NCBI RefSeq assembly: GCF_016587415.1
Contig: NZ_BNJI01000001.1
Coordinates: 6,363,501-6,427,500, forward strand
Reading direction: 5' to 3'
DNA length: 64,000 bases
Source: Ktedonobacter sp. SOSP1-85
GTDB taxonomy: Bacteria; Chloroflexota; Ktedonobacteria; Ktedonobacterales; Ktedonobacteraceae
In this document: positions 27,156 to 36,722 of the stretch, piece by piece
How positions within the stretch are numbered: the first letter of the stretch is position 1
Layout of the letters: each line of letters opens with the position of its first letter
Notes under the pieces: model-generated
The model's database searches: none
Told to the model about the DNA's origin: nothing
The model's input: the letters and a program-made list of their open reading frames with translations, nothing else
Program-made: the position numbers and the translations under genes

Positions 27156-27910
27156 ATGACAACACATTCACATACTCAACCTTCGGTGATCATTGTTGGC
27201 GGCGGCCTCTCGGGCCTTTCAGCTGCCGCCTATCTGGCGCGAGCTGGTCATGCCGTGACGCTTTTTGAGAAGTCCGGTAATCCTGGCGGACGTGCGAGAA
27301 CCCGTCAACAGAACAGTTTCTTTTTCAATCAGGGAGCGCATGCGTTCCGTCTACATGTGGCAAGCACGAGGCTCTGAGCCGTTGGGCTGCCCAGGCGATT
27401 CCGGCGTATGTGGCTTGCCTCGATATCGCCCTGCGCCGTCTCCCCAGAGCAGAGAACCTCGCCGCTCTGTGCGTGGATCGTCCGCTCTACTATGCGGTGC
27501 ATTCCACCTCGGCGCACCTCGCACCAGAGGGGGGCGCCCTGATCCATCTCATGAAATATCTGCGACCTGGTGAAGCGGCGGAACCAGAGGCGACCCGGCA
27601 AGAGTTGGAAGCACTGATGAATCTCGTGCAGCCTGGCTGGCGCGATGAAGTCGTAGAGCAGTCCTTCTTGCCGCATATGACTGCATCCAATGCAATTGTC
27701 CAGGCGAGATATGGTGGTCTACCCGGTCGTCCCGGTCCTGCTGTGCCAGGTCTCCCCAATCTGTATGTCGCGGGCGATTGGGTCGGCCCGGAAGGGGACA
27801 AGGCTGAGGCTTGCTTTGCCAGCGCCAGGAGCGCTGCCAGGCTGATGATAGCTCAGCTCAGCGACAGGCAGAGCGCATCCCTGGTCAGCTCATCGGATGC
27901 CCTAGAATAA
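27156..27910 (+). pseudogene. FAD-dependent desaturase/oxidoreductase, internal deletion
   Basis: The first frame (ATG 27156 to stop 27377) has the FAD-binding start SVIIVGGGLSGLSAAAYLAR and FEKSGNPGGRART of phytoene-desaturase-like enzymes. From about 27365 another frame carries the C-terminal part: WAAQAIPAYVACLDIALRRL, DRPLYYAVHS, and LPNLYVAGDWVGPEG, the second flavin motif. Roughly 250 central residues are missing between HAF and HEAL, so deletion and frame change occurred together. Not functional. Confidence 0.8.
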
Positions 27911-28678
27911 ACTGAAAGGGCTACGCCTCCATGTGAGTTGCTGAATGTGAACTGGCATTGCAGTGTGAAAACAGATGTATACGTCTGCCCTAAGGCCGCG
28001 AGAAAGAACAGGTGAGATCTTCTCGTAACCCTTTTCTCAGATGGTTGCAGTCAGTCATCCAAAATTCCCGAATCATCAAATCAGACAGGCCCACTTTTCA
28101 CGTCATTTATCCAAAAAGCAGTGCCAGTGCTTCTGATATTCTCACAAGCAGTGGATGTAGATAGTACGCAGGAGGAGATATCATTGAGAGAAACGAACCC
28201 GAGAAAACACAGCAACGTTGTACCTGCACTGTGGGACACGCGTTTCCTGGGAAAGCCGTTCCACACTTTGCATCCTGGAATGGTGGAAAGAAAAGCCCCT
28301 GGCACGTTGGAATGATGCCGAACTGCAAAGCGCGAGGAAGGGGAAGGAGGGTGACATGTTGTCTGTCTCACGTCCACGAGAGTAAGAAACACCATGGTTT
28401 CCGAAGCTCAAAAACGAGCCCGTTCTTTCCCACTTTTATTGTATCACCTCCTGTCTACTCGCACACTGCCTTTTTGGACGATTTTTTTTTGGCGTTCTTT
28501 CCCCTATACTCAGGCGGAAGCGACGCCTGTCTTGCGCACTCCCCGGCGAAAGCGCTCCCTTGAGCCAGTGAGACCTCTTGTGTGTGTGCTGAAATCAGCA
28601 CTTGCTTCATCGGGCGTGTGTCAGACCCTCGTCGTATGCGAACGGCGTCATCGAGAGATGAAAAGGAGAAAAGATGTT
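27911..28678. other. Long region upstream of rpoB
   Basis: No supported gene. The rpoB frame is open back to 28394 but shows no RpoB homology before 28679. A stem-loop made of TGTGGGAC...TTTCC/GGAAA...GTTCCACA lies at about 28226-28263. No ribosomal-protein genes (rplJL), the usual neighbours of rpoB, are present. TATACT at 28505 could be a -10, but no matching -35 was found. Confidence 0.5.
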
Positions 28679-31600
28679 ATGGTGGCAAGCGAGAAATCTG
28701 TTCTATTACCGGAACGCGTCTCCTTTGCGCGCATCCCAGATATACGGCCCATGCCAGGGCTGATTCAGATCCAGCTCGACTCTTTTGAATGGTTCAAGAA
28801 GGAAGGTCTGCGCGAACTTTTCGAAGAAATTTCTCCTATTGAAGACTTTACCGGCAAAAACCTCAGCCTGGAATTTATTGTCCCTCCTGAACCCTTTGGC
28901 AAGCCAAAGTATGACGAGGACGAGTGTCGCGACCGCGACACCACATTTGCCGCACCCCTCAATGTGAAGGCTCGCCTGATTAATAAAGAGACAGGTGAAA
29001 TCATCGAGAAGGACATCTTTATGGGTGACTTCCCGTTGATGACCAAGGCTGGCACCTTCATTATCAATGGCGCCGAGCGCGTGGTGGTGAGCCAGCTGGT
29101 GCGTTCACCTGGCGTCTACTTCACGGTGGACGAGGACGCGACGACTGGGAAAAAGCTCTTTGCCGCAAAGTTGATTCCTGGGCGTGGCGCCTGGCTGGAG
29201 TTTGAGACCAGCAATAAAAACCTGCTCACCGTCAAGATCGACCGCAAACGGAAGCTACCCGTTACGACGCTGCTGCGCGCCATCTCGCGCCTGGCCAAAG
29301 AGCACTGGCATGTGGAAGACCTGGATCTCTCGACCGATCAGGGCATTCTCGACGCCTTCGCCGGGGTCGATAATGGTGAGATCGTCCGCTATATTCAGGC
29401 GACCCTGGACCGCGATCCCGTGAAGAAGGAGGAGGAGGCCCTCCTGGAGCTGTACAAGAAGTTGCGTCCTGGCGATCCCGCCACCCTGGACAATGCGCGC
29501 TCCCTGGTCAAGAACCTCTTTTTCAATCCACGCCGCTATGACCTGGGCAACGTTGGTCGCTATAAGCTGAACCGCAAGCTGGACCTCTCGATTCCGCAGA
29601 GCCAGCGCATCCTGACGCAGGACGACCTGGTGGCGATCATTCGGCGCCTGGTCTCGCTCAATAATGGGCGTGGCCGCAAGGACGACATCGACCACCTGGG
29701 CAACCGCCGTGTGCGCTGCGTGGGTGAGCTGATCCAGAGCCAGTTCCGCGTTGGCCTGCTACGTATGGAGCGCGTGGTCAAAGAGCGCATGAGCATTCAG
29801 GAGCCTGGGCAGGCCACCCCGAACGCGCTCATCAATATTCGCCCGGTGGTTGCGGCGATAAAGGAGTTCTTCGGCGGCAGCCAGCTGTCGCAGTTTATGG
29901 AACAGACCAATGCCCTGGCGGAGATTGGCGTCAAGCGTCGTCTCTCGGCCCTGGGTCCCGGTGGTCTCTCGCGCGACCGCGCAGGCTTTGATGTACGTGA
30001 CGTCCACGAGTCGCACTATGGCCGCATTTGCCCGATTGAGACCCCTGAAGGTCCAAACATTGGTCTGATTGGTAACCTGGCGACCTATGGCCAGATCAAT
30101 CCCTATGGTTTCATTGAGACGCCATACCGTCGCGTCGTGAAGCGCCTGGCGGCAAATGACGAGCGCTTGCTTGGTCGTGAGCTGCATGGCTATTATGGCC
30201 GACGCGAAGATATCGTGACAGAGGATGGCGAGGTGCTACTCAAGCGCAATAATCCGGTGCGCGTGGACGAGGAGCTCTTTGAGAAGCTGGCCTTCCTGGG
30301 CGATACGCCTTTGAGCGTCAAGCCATTTGTCACCGACGAGATCGACTATCAGACTGCCGATGACGAAGAGAACTTCTATATCGCCCAGGCGAACGCCGTG
30401 CTGACCGATACCAACGAGTTTGCTGACGCACGTGTGCTGGCCCGCTATCAGGGTGAGTTTACCGAGGTTCCCTCGGAGAGCATTGACTACATGGATGTCT
30501 CGCCGCGCCAGACGGTGAGCGTCGCGACCGCGCTGATTCCCTTCCTGGAGCATGACGACGTCAACCGCGCGCTGATGGGTGCGAATATGCAACGTCAGGC
30601 CGTGCCTCTGCTGCGACCGCAGTCGCCCATTTGTGGTACGGGTATCGAGCGCCAGGTAGCCGTCGACTCGGGCCAGGTGATTGTAGCCCAGGCGAGTGGC
30701 GAGGTTGTGTCCTCCACTGCGCGCAAGATCGAGATCATGGATGAGCAGGGGCAGCTCTACTCGCACGCCTTACGTAAGTTTGTGCGCTCCAACAATGGTA
30801 CCTGCATTAACCAGCGCCCCATTGTGAAGAAGGGCGACTATGTTACCAAGGGCCAGGTCGTTGCCGATAGCTCCTCAACCGAGCTGGGCGAGCTGGCGCT
30901 GGGTCAGAACATCCTGGTGGCCTTTATGAGCTGGGAGGGTGGCAACTTCGAGGACGCCATCTTGATTAGTGAGCGCATCGTGCGTGAAGACCTCTTCACC
31001 TCGATCCACATCGAGAAGTACGAGGTGGATGCCCGCGATACCAAGCTCGGCCCTGAAGAGATCACACGCGACATTCCAAACGTAGGTGAGGAAGGTCTGC
31101 GTAACCTGGACGAGCGTGGCATCATCTATGTGGGCGCCGAGGTTGGCCCACAGGATATCCTGGTCGGCAAGATTACGCCGAAGGGCGAGACAGAACTGAC
31201 CGCTGAAGAGAAACTGCTACGCGCCATCTTTGGTGAAAAGGCCCGTGAAGTCAAAGACACTTCGCTGCGTGTGCCTCATGGTGAGCGCGGGAAGGTCGTC
31301 GAAGTCAAGGTCTTCTCCCGCGAGGCGGGCGATGAGCTCTCGCCAGGCGTGAATCAGCTGGTTCGCGTGAGCATCGCGCAGAAGCGCAAGATCGGCGCAG
31401 GCGATAAGATGGCGGGACGCCACGGAAATAAGGGCGTTATCTCGCGTGTGCTGCCGATTGAAGATATGCCCTTCCTGCCTGATGGTACGCCAGTGGATAT
31501 CATCTTGAACCCCCTGGGCGTGCCTCACCGCATGAACATCGGTCAGATCATGGAGACGCACCTGGGCTGGGCTGCCAGCGTTCTTGGCTTCAAGATCGCG

Positions 31601-32170
31601 ACCCCGGTCTTTGACGGGGCGACCGAGGAAGATATCGAAGAGATGTTGCGGCGCGCGGGCTTGCCTGAGACGGGCAAGGTCCAACTCTATGATGGTCGTA
31701 CTGGTGATCCGTTCGATCATCCAGTGACCGTTGGCTATACCTATATGTTGAAACTGCACCACCTGGTTGAAGATAAAATTCATGCTCGCTCGACAGGACC
31801 ATACAGCTTGATCACGCAGCAGCCGCTGGGTGGTAAGGCGCAGTTCGGTGGACAGCGCTTCGGTGAGATGGAGGTATGGGCGCTTGAGGCCTACGGTGCA
31901 GCGAATATCCTGCAAGAGATCCTGACCGTCAAGTCGGACGACGTTGTAGGTCGTGTGAAAACGTATGAGGCCATCGTCAAGGGCGAGAATATAATGGAAC
32001 CAGGGGTTCCAGAATCCTTCAAAGTCCTGGTTAAGGAATTGCAAAGCCTGGGCATCAATGTCGAAGTGTTGAATGAAGACGAGCAGAAGATTCAGTTCGT
32101 TGAAGACACCTCGAATGATGTGATGCCGGAACTGGGTATTAATCTGTCCGGTTTCGAAGGAGACCAGTAA
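28679..32170 (+). CDS. rpoB: RNA polymerase beta subunit, stand-alone copy
   Basis: The 1163-residue protein is a complete bacterial RpoB. It has the fork/rifampicin region FFGGSQLSQFMEQTN...KRRLSALGPGG, YGRICPIETPEGPNIGLIG, and the active-site DKMAGRHGNKGVIS near residue 910. It ends in the usual beta C-terminus. Start 28679 has AAGGAG ten bases upstream. Positions equivalent to E. coli Asp516 and His526 are Glu408 and Val418, and Thr525 is Gly417; these differ from nearly all susceptible RpoB. rpoC does not follow. Both points suggest a second, specialised or rifampicin-tolerant beta subunit. The frame shows no decay, so it is probably expressed. Confidence 0.93.
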   Translation: MVASEKSVLLPERVSFARIPDIRPMPGLIQIQLDSFEWFKKEGLRELFEEISPIEDFTGKNLSLEFIVPPEPFGKPKYDEDECRDRDTTFAAPLNVKARLINKETGEIIEKDIFMGDFPLMTKAGTFIINGAERVVVSQLVRSPGVYFTVDEDATTGKKLFAAKLIPGRGAWLEFETSNKNLLTVKIDRKRKLPVTTLLRAISRLAKEHWHVEDLDLSTDQGILDAFAGVDNGEIVRYIQATLDRDPVKKEEEALLELYKKLRPGDPATLDNARSLVKNLFFNPRRYDLGNVGRYKLNRKLDLSIPQSQRILTQDDLVAIIRRLVSLNNGRGRKDDIDHLGNRRVRCVGELIQSQFRVGLLRMERVVKERMSIQEPGQATPNALINIRPVVAAIKEFFGGSQLSQFMEQTNALAEIGVKRRLSALGPGGLSRDRAGFDVRDVHESHYGRICPIETPEGPNIGLIGNLATYGQINPYGFIETPYRRVVKRLAANDERLLGRELHGYYGRREDIVTEDGEVLLKRNNPVRVDEELFEKLAFLGDTPLSVKPFVTDEIDYQTADDEENFYIAQANAVLTDTNEFADARVLARYQGEFTEVPSESIDYMDVSPRQTVSVATALIPFLEHDDVNRALMGANMQRQAVPLLRPQSPICGTGIERQVAVDSGQVIVAQASGEVVSSTARKIEIMDEQGQLYSHALRKFVRSNNGTCINQRPIVKKGDYVTKGQVVADSSSTELGELALGQNILVAFMSWEGGNFEDAILISERIVREDLFTSIHIEKYEVDARDTKLGPEEITRDIPNVGEEGLRNLDERGIIYVGAEVGPQDILVGKITPKGETELTAEEKLLRAIFGEKAREVKDTSLRVPHGERGKVVEVKVFSREAGDELSPGVNQLVRVSIAQKRKIGAGDKMAGRHGNKGVISRVLPIEDMPFLPDGTPVDIILNPLGVPHRMNIGQIMETHLGWAASVLGFKIATPVFDGATEEDIEEMLRRAGLPETGKVQLYDGRTGDPFDHPVTVGYTYMLKLHHLVEDKIHARSTGPYSLITQQPLGGKAQFGGQRFGEMEVWALEAYGAANILQEILTVKSDDVVGRVKTYEAIVKGENIMEPGVPESFKVLVKELQSLGINVEVLNEDEQKIQFVEDTSNDVMPELGINLSGFEGDQ

Positions 32171-32175
32171 TTTGT

Positions 32176-32348
32176 AAATCCCACAATGAAACTGGTGAAG
32201 GAGTACAAGTATCCTGGTGGCTTGCGAGCTTGCTTTGTTTTCTCCTCTTCGCGCTTGAGAGACACGCACGAGCTATCGTCCTCCCTCAAACAGTTTCTCT
32301 CTATCGACCAGGAGAATTCTACTGCTCCCATCGGTTTCATTGTGGGAT
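32176..32348. repeat. 17-bp perfect inverted repeats after rpoB
   Basis: AAATCCCACAATGAAAC (32176-32192) is the exact reverse complement of 32332-32348; the second arm runs into TTTTTT. They could be ends of a 173-bp MITE or the stem of a long terminator directly behind rpoB. Confidence 0.7.
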
Positions 32349-32389
32349 TTTTTGACACTCCCCCGGATAAATCCAGGGGGATTCTTCTT

Positions 32390-33589
32390 TCATCCAGCCC
32401 GCTTGCCCGCTCTGACCTTGCGACCAGAGCGAGTAGAGGCGGTCTGTCCAGAAGCGTTCGGTGAGGCTTGCGCCCCACCCGTTCCTGTCTGCCCGACAGT
32501 ACGATAGGCTTTCTCTAAAATGTTGAGGGCGGCGTTATGATCGCGGTCAAGCACCAGGCCACAGGAAGGACAGATGTGGGTCCTTACACTGAGCGATTTC
32601 TTGACCCGTGCCCCACAGGCGCTACAATCCTGGCTCGTGAAGGCTGGCTCGACGGCGATGACGGGGATATTGTGAACATGCCCATAGTAGGTGAGCCAGA
32701 GAAGGAAGCGACCCCAGGCGGCATCACTCATGGACTTTGCCAGTTTGCGGTTCTTCGCCAGATTGGCTATTCTCAGGTGCTCATAAGCAATCAGATCGTG
32801 AGATGTGATGAGCGCGTTCGCCGTCTTTCTGGCGAAATCTTCACGCTGCCTCTGGACCTTGAGATAGCCTTTGGCAAGTTTCTTTCTTGCTGATCTGCGG
32901 TTGTGTGATTTCTTCTGCGTGCGAGAAAGGCGACGATGCAACCGCTTGAGCTTGCGCTCGGCCTTTCTCAGATGACGTGGGTTGGCAACGGTATTGCCCT
33001 CGGCATCCGTCAAGAATGCTTTGAGTCCCAGATCAATACCCGTGTGCTTATCTGTTGGGATATGCTCTATGTGCCGCTCGACTTGGATGGCAAACTGCGC
33101 ATAGTAGCCATCGGCACGCCGGATGAGACGAACGCGCGTGATGGCGGGGAGAGGGCGAGTCGCCAGATCACGACTGCCAATCAGGCGCAAACGACCGATG
33201 CCACAGCCATCGGTGAAGGTGATGTGTTTGCCATCTGGCTCAAGGCGCCAGCCCGTTTGTTTGTACTCGACACTGCGGCAATCGTGCTGAAATTGGGGAT
33301 AGCCTTTCTTGCCAGGCTTCTTGTTGCGGCAGTTGTCATAAAAGCGGGAGATAGAAGCCCAGGCTCGATCAGCAGCGACTTGCCGTGCCTGAGAGTTGAG
33401 CAGGATGGCAAAGTCGTAGTCTTTGGCAAGCTGGGCGCAGTAACATTGCAAATCGTTCCTGTTGGTGCCACGAGTCTCCATCCAGAGGCGCAGGCACTTG
33501 TTACGGATGAATTGTGTGATCCGTATGGCCTCATCAATGGCGGCGTATTGCAGCTTGTTGCCTGCTAGTTTGTACTCGTAGATCACCAT
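32390..33589 (-). CDS. tnpB: TnpB RNA-guided nuclease (IS200/IS605)
   Basis: This 399-residue protein has the TnpB layout. An N-terminal helix-turn-helix/wedge region comes first. The RuvC motifs follow: Asp in HTGIDLGLKAF, Glu in LIAYEHLRI, and Asp in LDRDHNAALNIL. A zinc ribbon, CSACGARVKK...CPSCG, sits between the last two. All catalytic residues are present, so it should be an active omega-RNA-guided endonuclease that helps keep the element. Its reRNA is expected to cover the end of the gene and the right end near 32345. It is translationally coupled to tnpA by a TAATG overlap. A basic, Ser/Thr-rich C-terminal tail follows the last motif. Confidence 0.93.
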   Translation of the reverse strand: MVIYEYKLAGNKLQYAAIDEAIRITQFIRNKCLRLWMETRGTNRNDLQCYCAQLAKDYDFAILLNSQARQVAADRAWASISRFYDNCRNKKPGKKGYPQFQHDCRSVEYKQTGWRLEPDGKHITFTDGCGIGRLRLIGSRDLATRPLPAITRVRLIRRADGYYAQFAIQVERHIEHIPTDKHTGIDLGLKAFLTDAEGNTVANPRHLRKAERKLKRLHRRLSRTQKKSHNRRSARKKLAKGYLKVQRQREDFARKTANALITSHDLIAYEHLRIANLAKNRKLAKSMSDAAWGRFLLWLTYYGHVHNIPVIAVEPAFTSQDCSACGARVKKSLSVRTHICPSCGLVLDRDHNAALNILEKAYRTVGQTGTGGAQASPNASGQTASTRSGRKVRAGKRAG

Positions 33590-34020
33590 TAGCTTTTGCT
33601 CTGCCTCTCAATATACGTTTGGATAGTTTCTTGACTGACGAATCCTGCTGTGCTGTAGAACGTGCTTCGCGTCCAGAGAGAGGGCATCTGTTTGAGCTGT
33701 TGGAACTCTTCACGCATACAATGAGACGAACGCCCTTTTATCAAACGCGCAATATCAGTCGGAAGCGTATAGGGATTCGTCTGAATGAAGAGGTGGACAT
33801 GATCGGGCTGGATGGCGAGTTCAACAATCTGCCATTGGTGTTCATGGGCCACTTCTTCAATAATCTGTTGGAGTCGATCATGCACCGGACCTACAAGCAC
33901 TTTCCGTCGTCTCTTCGGGCAAAAGATGACGTGATAGAGAATGTGGTGTACTGCATGCTGTTCATGAATATAATCCTCATGCATGTAGCTTATTATAGTA
34001 GAGGCAACATACTTTGTCAA
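33589..34020 (-). CDS. tnpA: IS200-type Y1 transposase TnpA
   Basis: The protein has the HUH motif PDHVHLFIQ, the N-terminal AVHHILYHVIFCPKRRRKVL strand typical of IS200 TnpA, and a C-terminal helix STAGFVSQETIQTYIERQ with the nucleophilic Tyr. It excises and inserts the element as single-stranded DNA. The ORF is 143 residues, and the likely true start is the Met at 33984 (MHEDYIHEQ), giving 131 residues, close to the family norm. It overlaps the tnpB start by one base. Confidence 0.92.
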   Translation of the reverse strand: MTKYVASTIISYMHEDYIHEQHAVHHILYHVIFCPKRRRKVLVGPVHDRLQQIIEEVAHEHQWQIVELAIQPDHVHLFIQTNPYTLPTDIARLIKGRSSHCMREEFQQLKQMPSLWTRSTFYSTAGFVSQETIQTYIERQSKS

Positions 34021-34107
34021 CGGTACTCCCTCACCCTATCCACCAAAAAGGAACGGCGATTCATCCCCGGCATAAATGAACCGGGGCTTTCTCGCCCGGC
34101 TTTCTGT

Positions 34108-34884
34108 AATCTTTCTGATGCGGAGTGGGAGTGTCTGCAACGCCATCTCCCTCCGCAGTCCAAACGTAGCAGGCCGCCAATTCACTCCCTGCGAGCCGTT
34201 TTTGATGCGATCTTCTACGTGCTGCGCACCGGCTGTCCGTGGCGCTACCTCCCAGCCAACTTTTCACCGTGGCAGACGGTCTTCTACCATTTCCGGCGCT
34301 TGCGCCTCAAAGGGACCTGGACGCTCTTGCTACGAACGTTGCACCGGGCTGAACGCGAACGATAAGGAAGGCATCCTGACCCAAGTGCCGCCAGCATGGA
34401 TTCCCAAAGCGTGAAAACGGTCGAGGAGTCGTCTGGGATCTGTAGCTACGATGCCCACAAACACATCAAAGGGAGAAAACGGCATCTCCTCGTGGATACG
34501 CTGGGTATCCCCATTTCCATCTACGTGACTCCTGCCGACACACACGATACCAGGGGCGCTCGTTGTCTGCTCGCAGGGCTCAAGTTCTTCGTGCCGCGTC
34601 TGAAAAAGATTTGGGCGGATGCGGCCTATCGCGGGCAGGAGGTAGTTCAGTGGTGTCAAGCCACAGGAGAGTGGGAACTGGAAGTCGTGGAATGCCCATC
34701 AGGCACCCGCGGTTTCAGCGTGGTGCCTCGCAGATGGGTGGTGGAGCGTACCTTCAGTTGGATTTCTCGTAACAGGAGAATGAGCAAGGATTACGAGCGA
34801 AAAGTGCAGACGAGCGAAACACTGATCCAGGTGGCGATGATCCGGCTCCTCCTCGCTCGCCCTGAACTTGTCTCTCTCCCATGA
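34108..34884 (+). pseudogene. IS5-family (IS427-like) transposase, nonsense and 5' truncation
   Basis: The frame encodes an IS5-type DDE transposase: NLSDAEWECLQRHLPPQSK at the N-terminus, the first Asp in MDSQSVKTVEESS, the second in IWADAAYRGQEV, and the Glu in WVVERTFSWISRNRR. An in-frame TAA at 34363-34365 separates RAERER from GRHPDPSAAS, where intact relatives read straight through. The N-terminal start is also lost, apparently where the IS605 element ends. It is probably dead, although the part after 34396 could still be translated. Confidence 0.85.
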
Positions 34885-35169
34885 CTGGTGGTTCTCCTCT
34901 ACACCTCCACGCTTTTCTTTCTCTCAGCCGCGGATTGGCAGGGAAAAGAAGGAGTGAACATGCACTCATTGAGGGTCCTTCCTTTCCCTCCGGGCTGCTT
35001 TTCCTTTGCGCTTCCTGGTCGCTTGCGTAGCACTGGGCCAGGTATGAGGATCGTTGATCCTCACCAGGTATAGAAACTGTCCACCCCATAGGTTCCCAAG
35101 GCCAGGGAAAGCTCGCCTCCATGATGGATCTCATGTTCCATGACATGCCAGACAATCCACCATAAAATC
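34885..35169. other. Intergenic between IS elements
   Basis: Short hairpins and IS-end debris; no gene recognised. Confidence 0.4.
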
Positions 35170-35217
35170 GCGCAATGTGGGTGCCCCTGGCTTTAGACAT
35201 GGGGAGGAACATTGCGC
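35170..35217. repeat. Subterminal hairpin of IscB element
   Basis: GCGCAATGT pairs with ACATTGCGC around an inner CCCCTGG/CATGGGG stem. The hairpin overlaps the last eight codons of iscB, as expected for the right end of an IS605-like IscB element. Confidence 0.65.
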
Positions 35218-36482
35218 ACTCCTTTGCTTCTATACTCATAGCCATCGGCTTGATGTACTCGGCGCATATATTTAGGGTGGATATCGACCTTCCCAAGCTG
35301 AAACAAAGGCCGATGACGAATAGCAATTTTCCCCTCAAACGTTCCTTTGGGCGTAATTGCTTTCACCATATCGCCTGTGCGATATCCAAGAAATGTCTTT
35401 TTGCGTTGTTTGTGTTTTGCAGGAAATCCATATTTATCAGGTATGCACATTTGCCTTCTTCCGTGCCCTGTGGCTGTAATCAGCAAAGGAATGTTCCCTT
35501 TATGCACTAACACATCAGGTGTACTCTTGCCTACGCAAGCGGCATCCAGCCAGTGTGTTTTTGGCAAGCCTCTTGTGGTGCGGTTGTACTTGGTCAATCC
35601 TCCACTACCACACTCGACAGGCAAGCCAAAGGTTTTCAATCGTTCGAGCAATGCAAAACGTGTGGAATTGACAGCAGCGGCATCCTTGAGGGGCCTTTTC
35701 ACCTGAGCCAGAATACGCTTGAGCACATCTGGCTTCTTTTTTAAGAATATTTCGATTTCCTGAGTGCCTTTGGCGAGATTGCACGGCTCGCAAGCTAGCG
35801 TAAGATTGCTGATCCTATGCGTGCCACCGTTGGCGCGAGGATGAATATGCTCGATTTGCAACGGAATATTTTGTTTGCCACAATAGGCACAGGTTCGCTC
35901 CCATTTTTCGAGCAAGTATTCCCTGACTTCGTAGCCTTGCAAGGTGCCTTGCTGATATTGCACGCCTGCAATATCGGGATTCTCCATCAGTTGCAAATCA
36001 AATTTCACCAATTCCTGGCTCATAGCTTCAATGGGGGCATAGCGACACAAACGAGCTACCCACGTCAGGATATTGGCAAGCCGACTTTCTAATGATGGCG
36101 GCAACCATCCCTTCTTTCTTTTTCGATTCTGAAATCGTGGCTTACGATAGCGTGTTTTGCGATTTCTTCTGCCACGACGAACTGTACGCCTACTCTCCAG
36201 GCTGTCTTTAATGGCATGCCCACGATGGTGAAGTTCAGCCGCGAAAACAACCTTCCCGTTGGCGTCGTTCACCAGGGCAATCCCTGTTGTTTTACTGCCA
36301 GGATCGAGTTTGAGGCGCAAGGGTTGCACCTCTGGCTGTTCAACTACCCGCTTCAGCACAATGGTAAACGGGTAACGTCGAAACACGGCGGCTTTGCCTT
36401 GCGTGAGCAAGAGCCTTGCACGTGCTGGATGCACCGGATGTAATGGTTTATAGTCACTATCAATCACAAAAACATTGCTCAA
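35193..36482 (-). CDS. iscB: IscB RNA-guided HNH/RuvC nuclease
   Basis: This 429-residue protein is a full IscB. A PLMP-type start (YKPLHPVHPARARLLLTQGK) comes first. RuvC-I has Asp60 (LKLDPGSKTTG). The Arg-rich bridge helix spans residues 98-124. RuvC-II has Glu157 (EAMSQELVKFD). The HNH domain has two zinc CXXC pairs (Cys200/201 region, CEPC) and IEHIHPRANGG. RuvC-III is THWLDAACVG (His310/Asp313). All nuclease residues are intact. IscB is the ancestor-like relative of Cas9 and works with an omega RNA encoded upstream, here about 36483-36725. No transposase is in the element; the neighbouring TnpA could mobilise it. Confidence 0.93.
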   Translation of the reverse strand: MSNVFVIDSDYKPLHPVHPARARLLLTQGKAAVFRRYPFTIVLKRVVEQPEVQPLRLKLDPGSKTTGIALVNDANGKVVFAAELHHRGHAIKDSLESRRTVRRGRRNRKTRYRKPRFQNRKRKKGWLPPSLESRLANILTWVARLCRYAPIEAMSQELVKFDLQLMENPDIAGVQYQQGTLQGYEVREYLLEKWERTCAYCGKQNIPLQIEHIHPRANGGTHRISNLTLACEPCNLAKGTQEIEIFLKKKPDVLKRILAQVKRPLKDAAAVNSTRFALLERLKTFGLPVECGSGGLTKYNRTTRGLPKTHWLDAACVGKSTPDVLVHKGNIPLLITATGHGRRQMCIPDKYGFPAKHKQRKKTFLGYRTGDMVKAITPKGTFEGKIAIRHRPLFQLGKVDIHPKYMRRVHQADGYEYRSKGVRNVPPHV

Positions 36483-36722
36483 GTTGAGCCTCTACTTTCG
36501 TAGGTGATGTTTGCCTCGTCAATGTTAGCGAACGGTTTAACGCACAACACACTGGCTTCACCCTCTACACCTGTTTAATGCTGCGCCGTAGCGGTTGGGG
36601 CTGGCAAAGTACCCCAACGTACCTAATTTCATTCCTAACGTAGCCTGTGTTTCAAGACTGAGACTGGTCAGGTCCAGGCTTGCGCAAACAAGCCCCTGCC
36701 TTTAGGCATGGGGTTCCTGACG
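36483..36722 (-). ncRNA. Candidate IscB omega RNA scaffold
   Basis: The 240-bp non-coding stretch just upstream of iscB is where IscB omega RNAs are encoded. Its outer end has the element-end stem CCCCATGCC...GGCAGGGG (36694-36716), typical as the first omega-RNA hairpin. The guide would be the ~16 bases immediately outside the element (about 36723-36738), which belong to the interrupted DinB gene. No transcription evidence is available. Confidence 0.5.

Larger units (their letters stand above)
32345..34105 (-). mobile_element. IS200/IS605-family element, intact
   Basis: Contains tnpA (33589-34020) and tnpB (32390-33589) in one direction. On the tnpB side lies a subterminal hairpin (CCCCCGGAT/ATCCAGGGGG, 32360-32382). 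On the tnpA side lies another (CCCCGG/CCGGGG, about 34068-34088). The exact ends are inferred from comparison with the element at 61.9-63.3 kb. Confidence 0.75.

Noticed and set aside
28394..28678. N-terminal extension of RpoB
   Set aside because: The frame is open but shows no RpoB homology. The AAGGAG before 28679 and the normal RpoB start there make the shorter form far more likely.
31217..32269. 350-codon minus-strand frame in rpoB
   Set aside because: Entirely antisense to a conserved rpoB; a codon-usage shadow.
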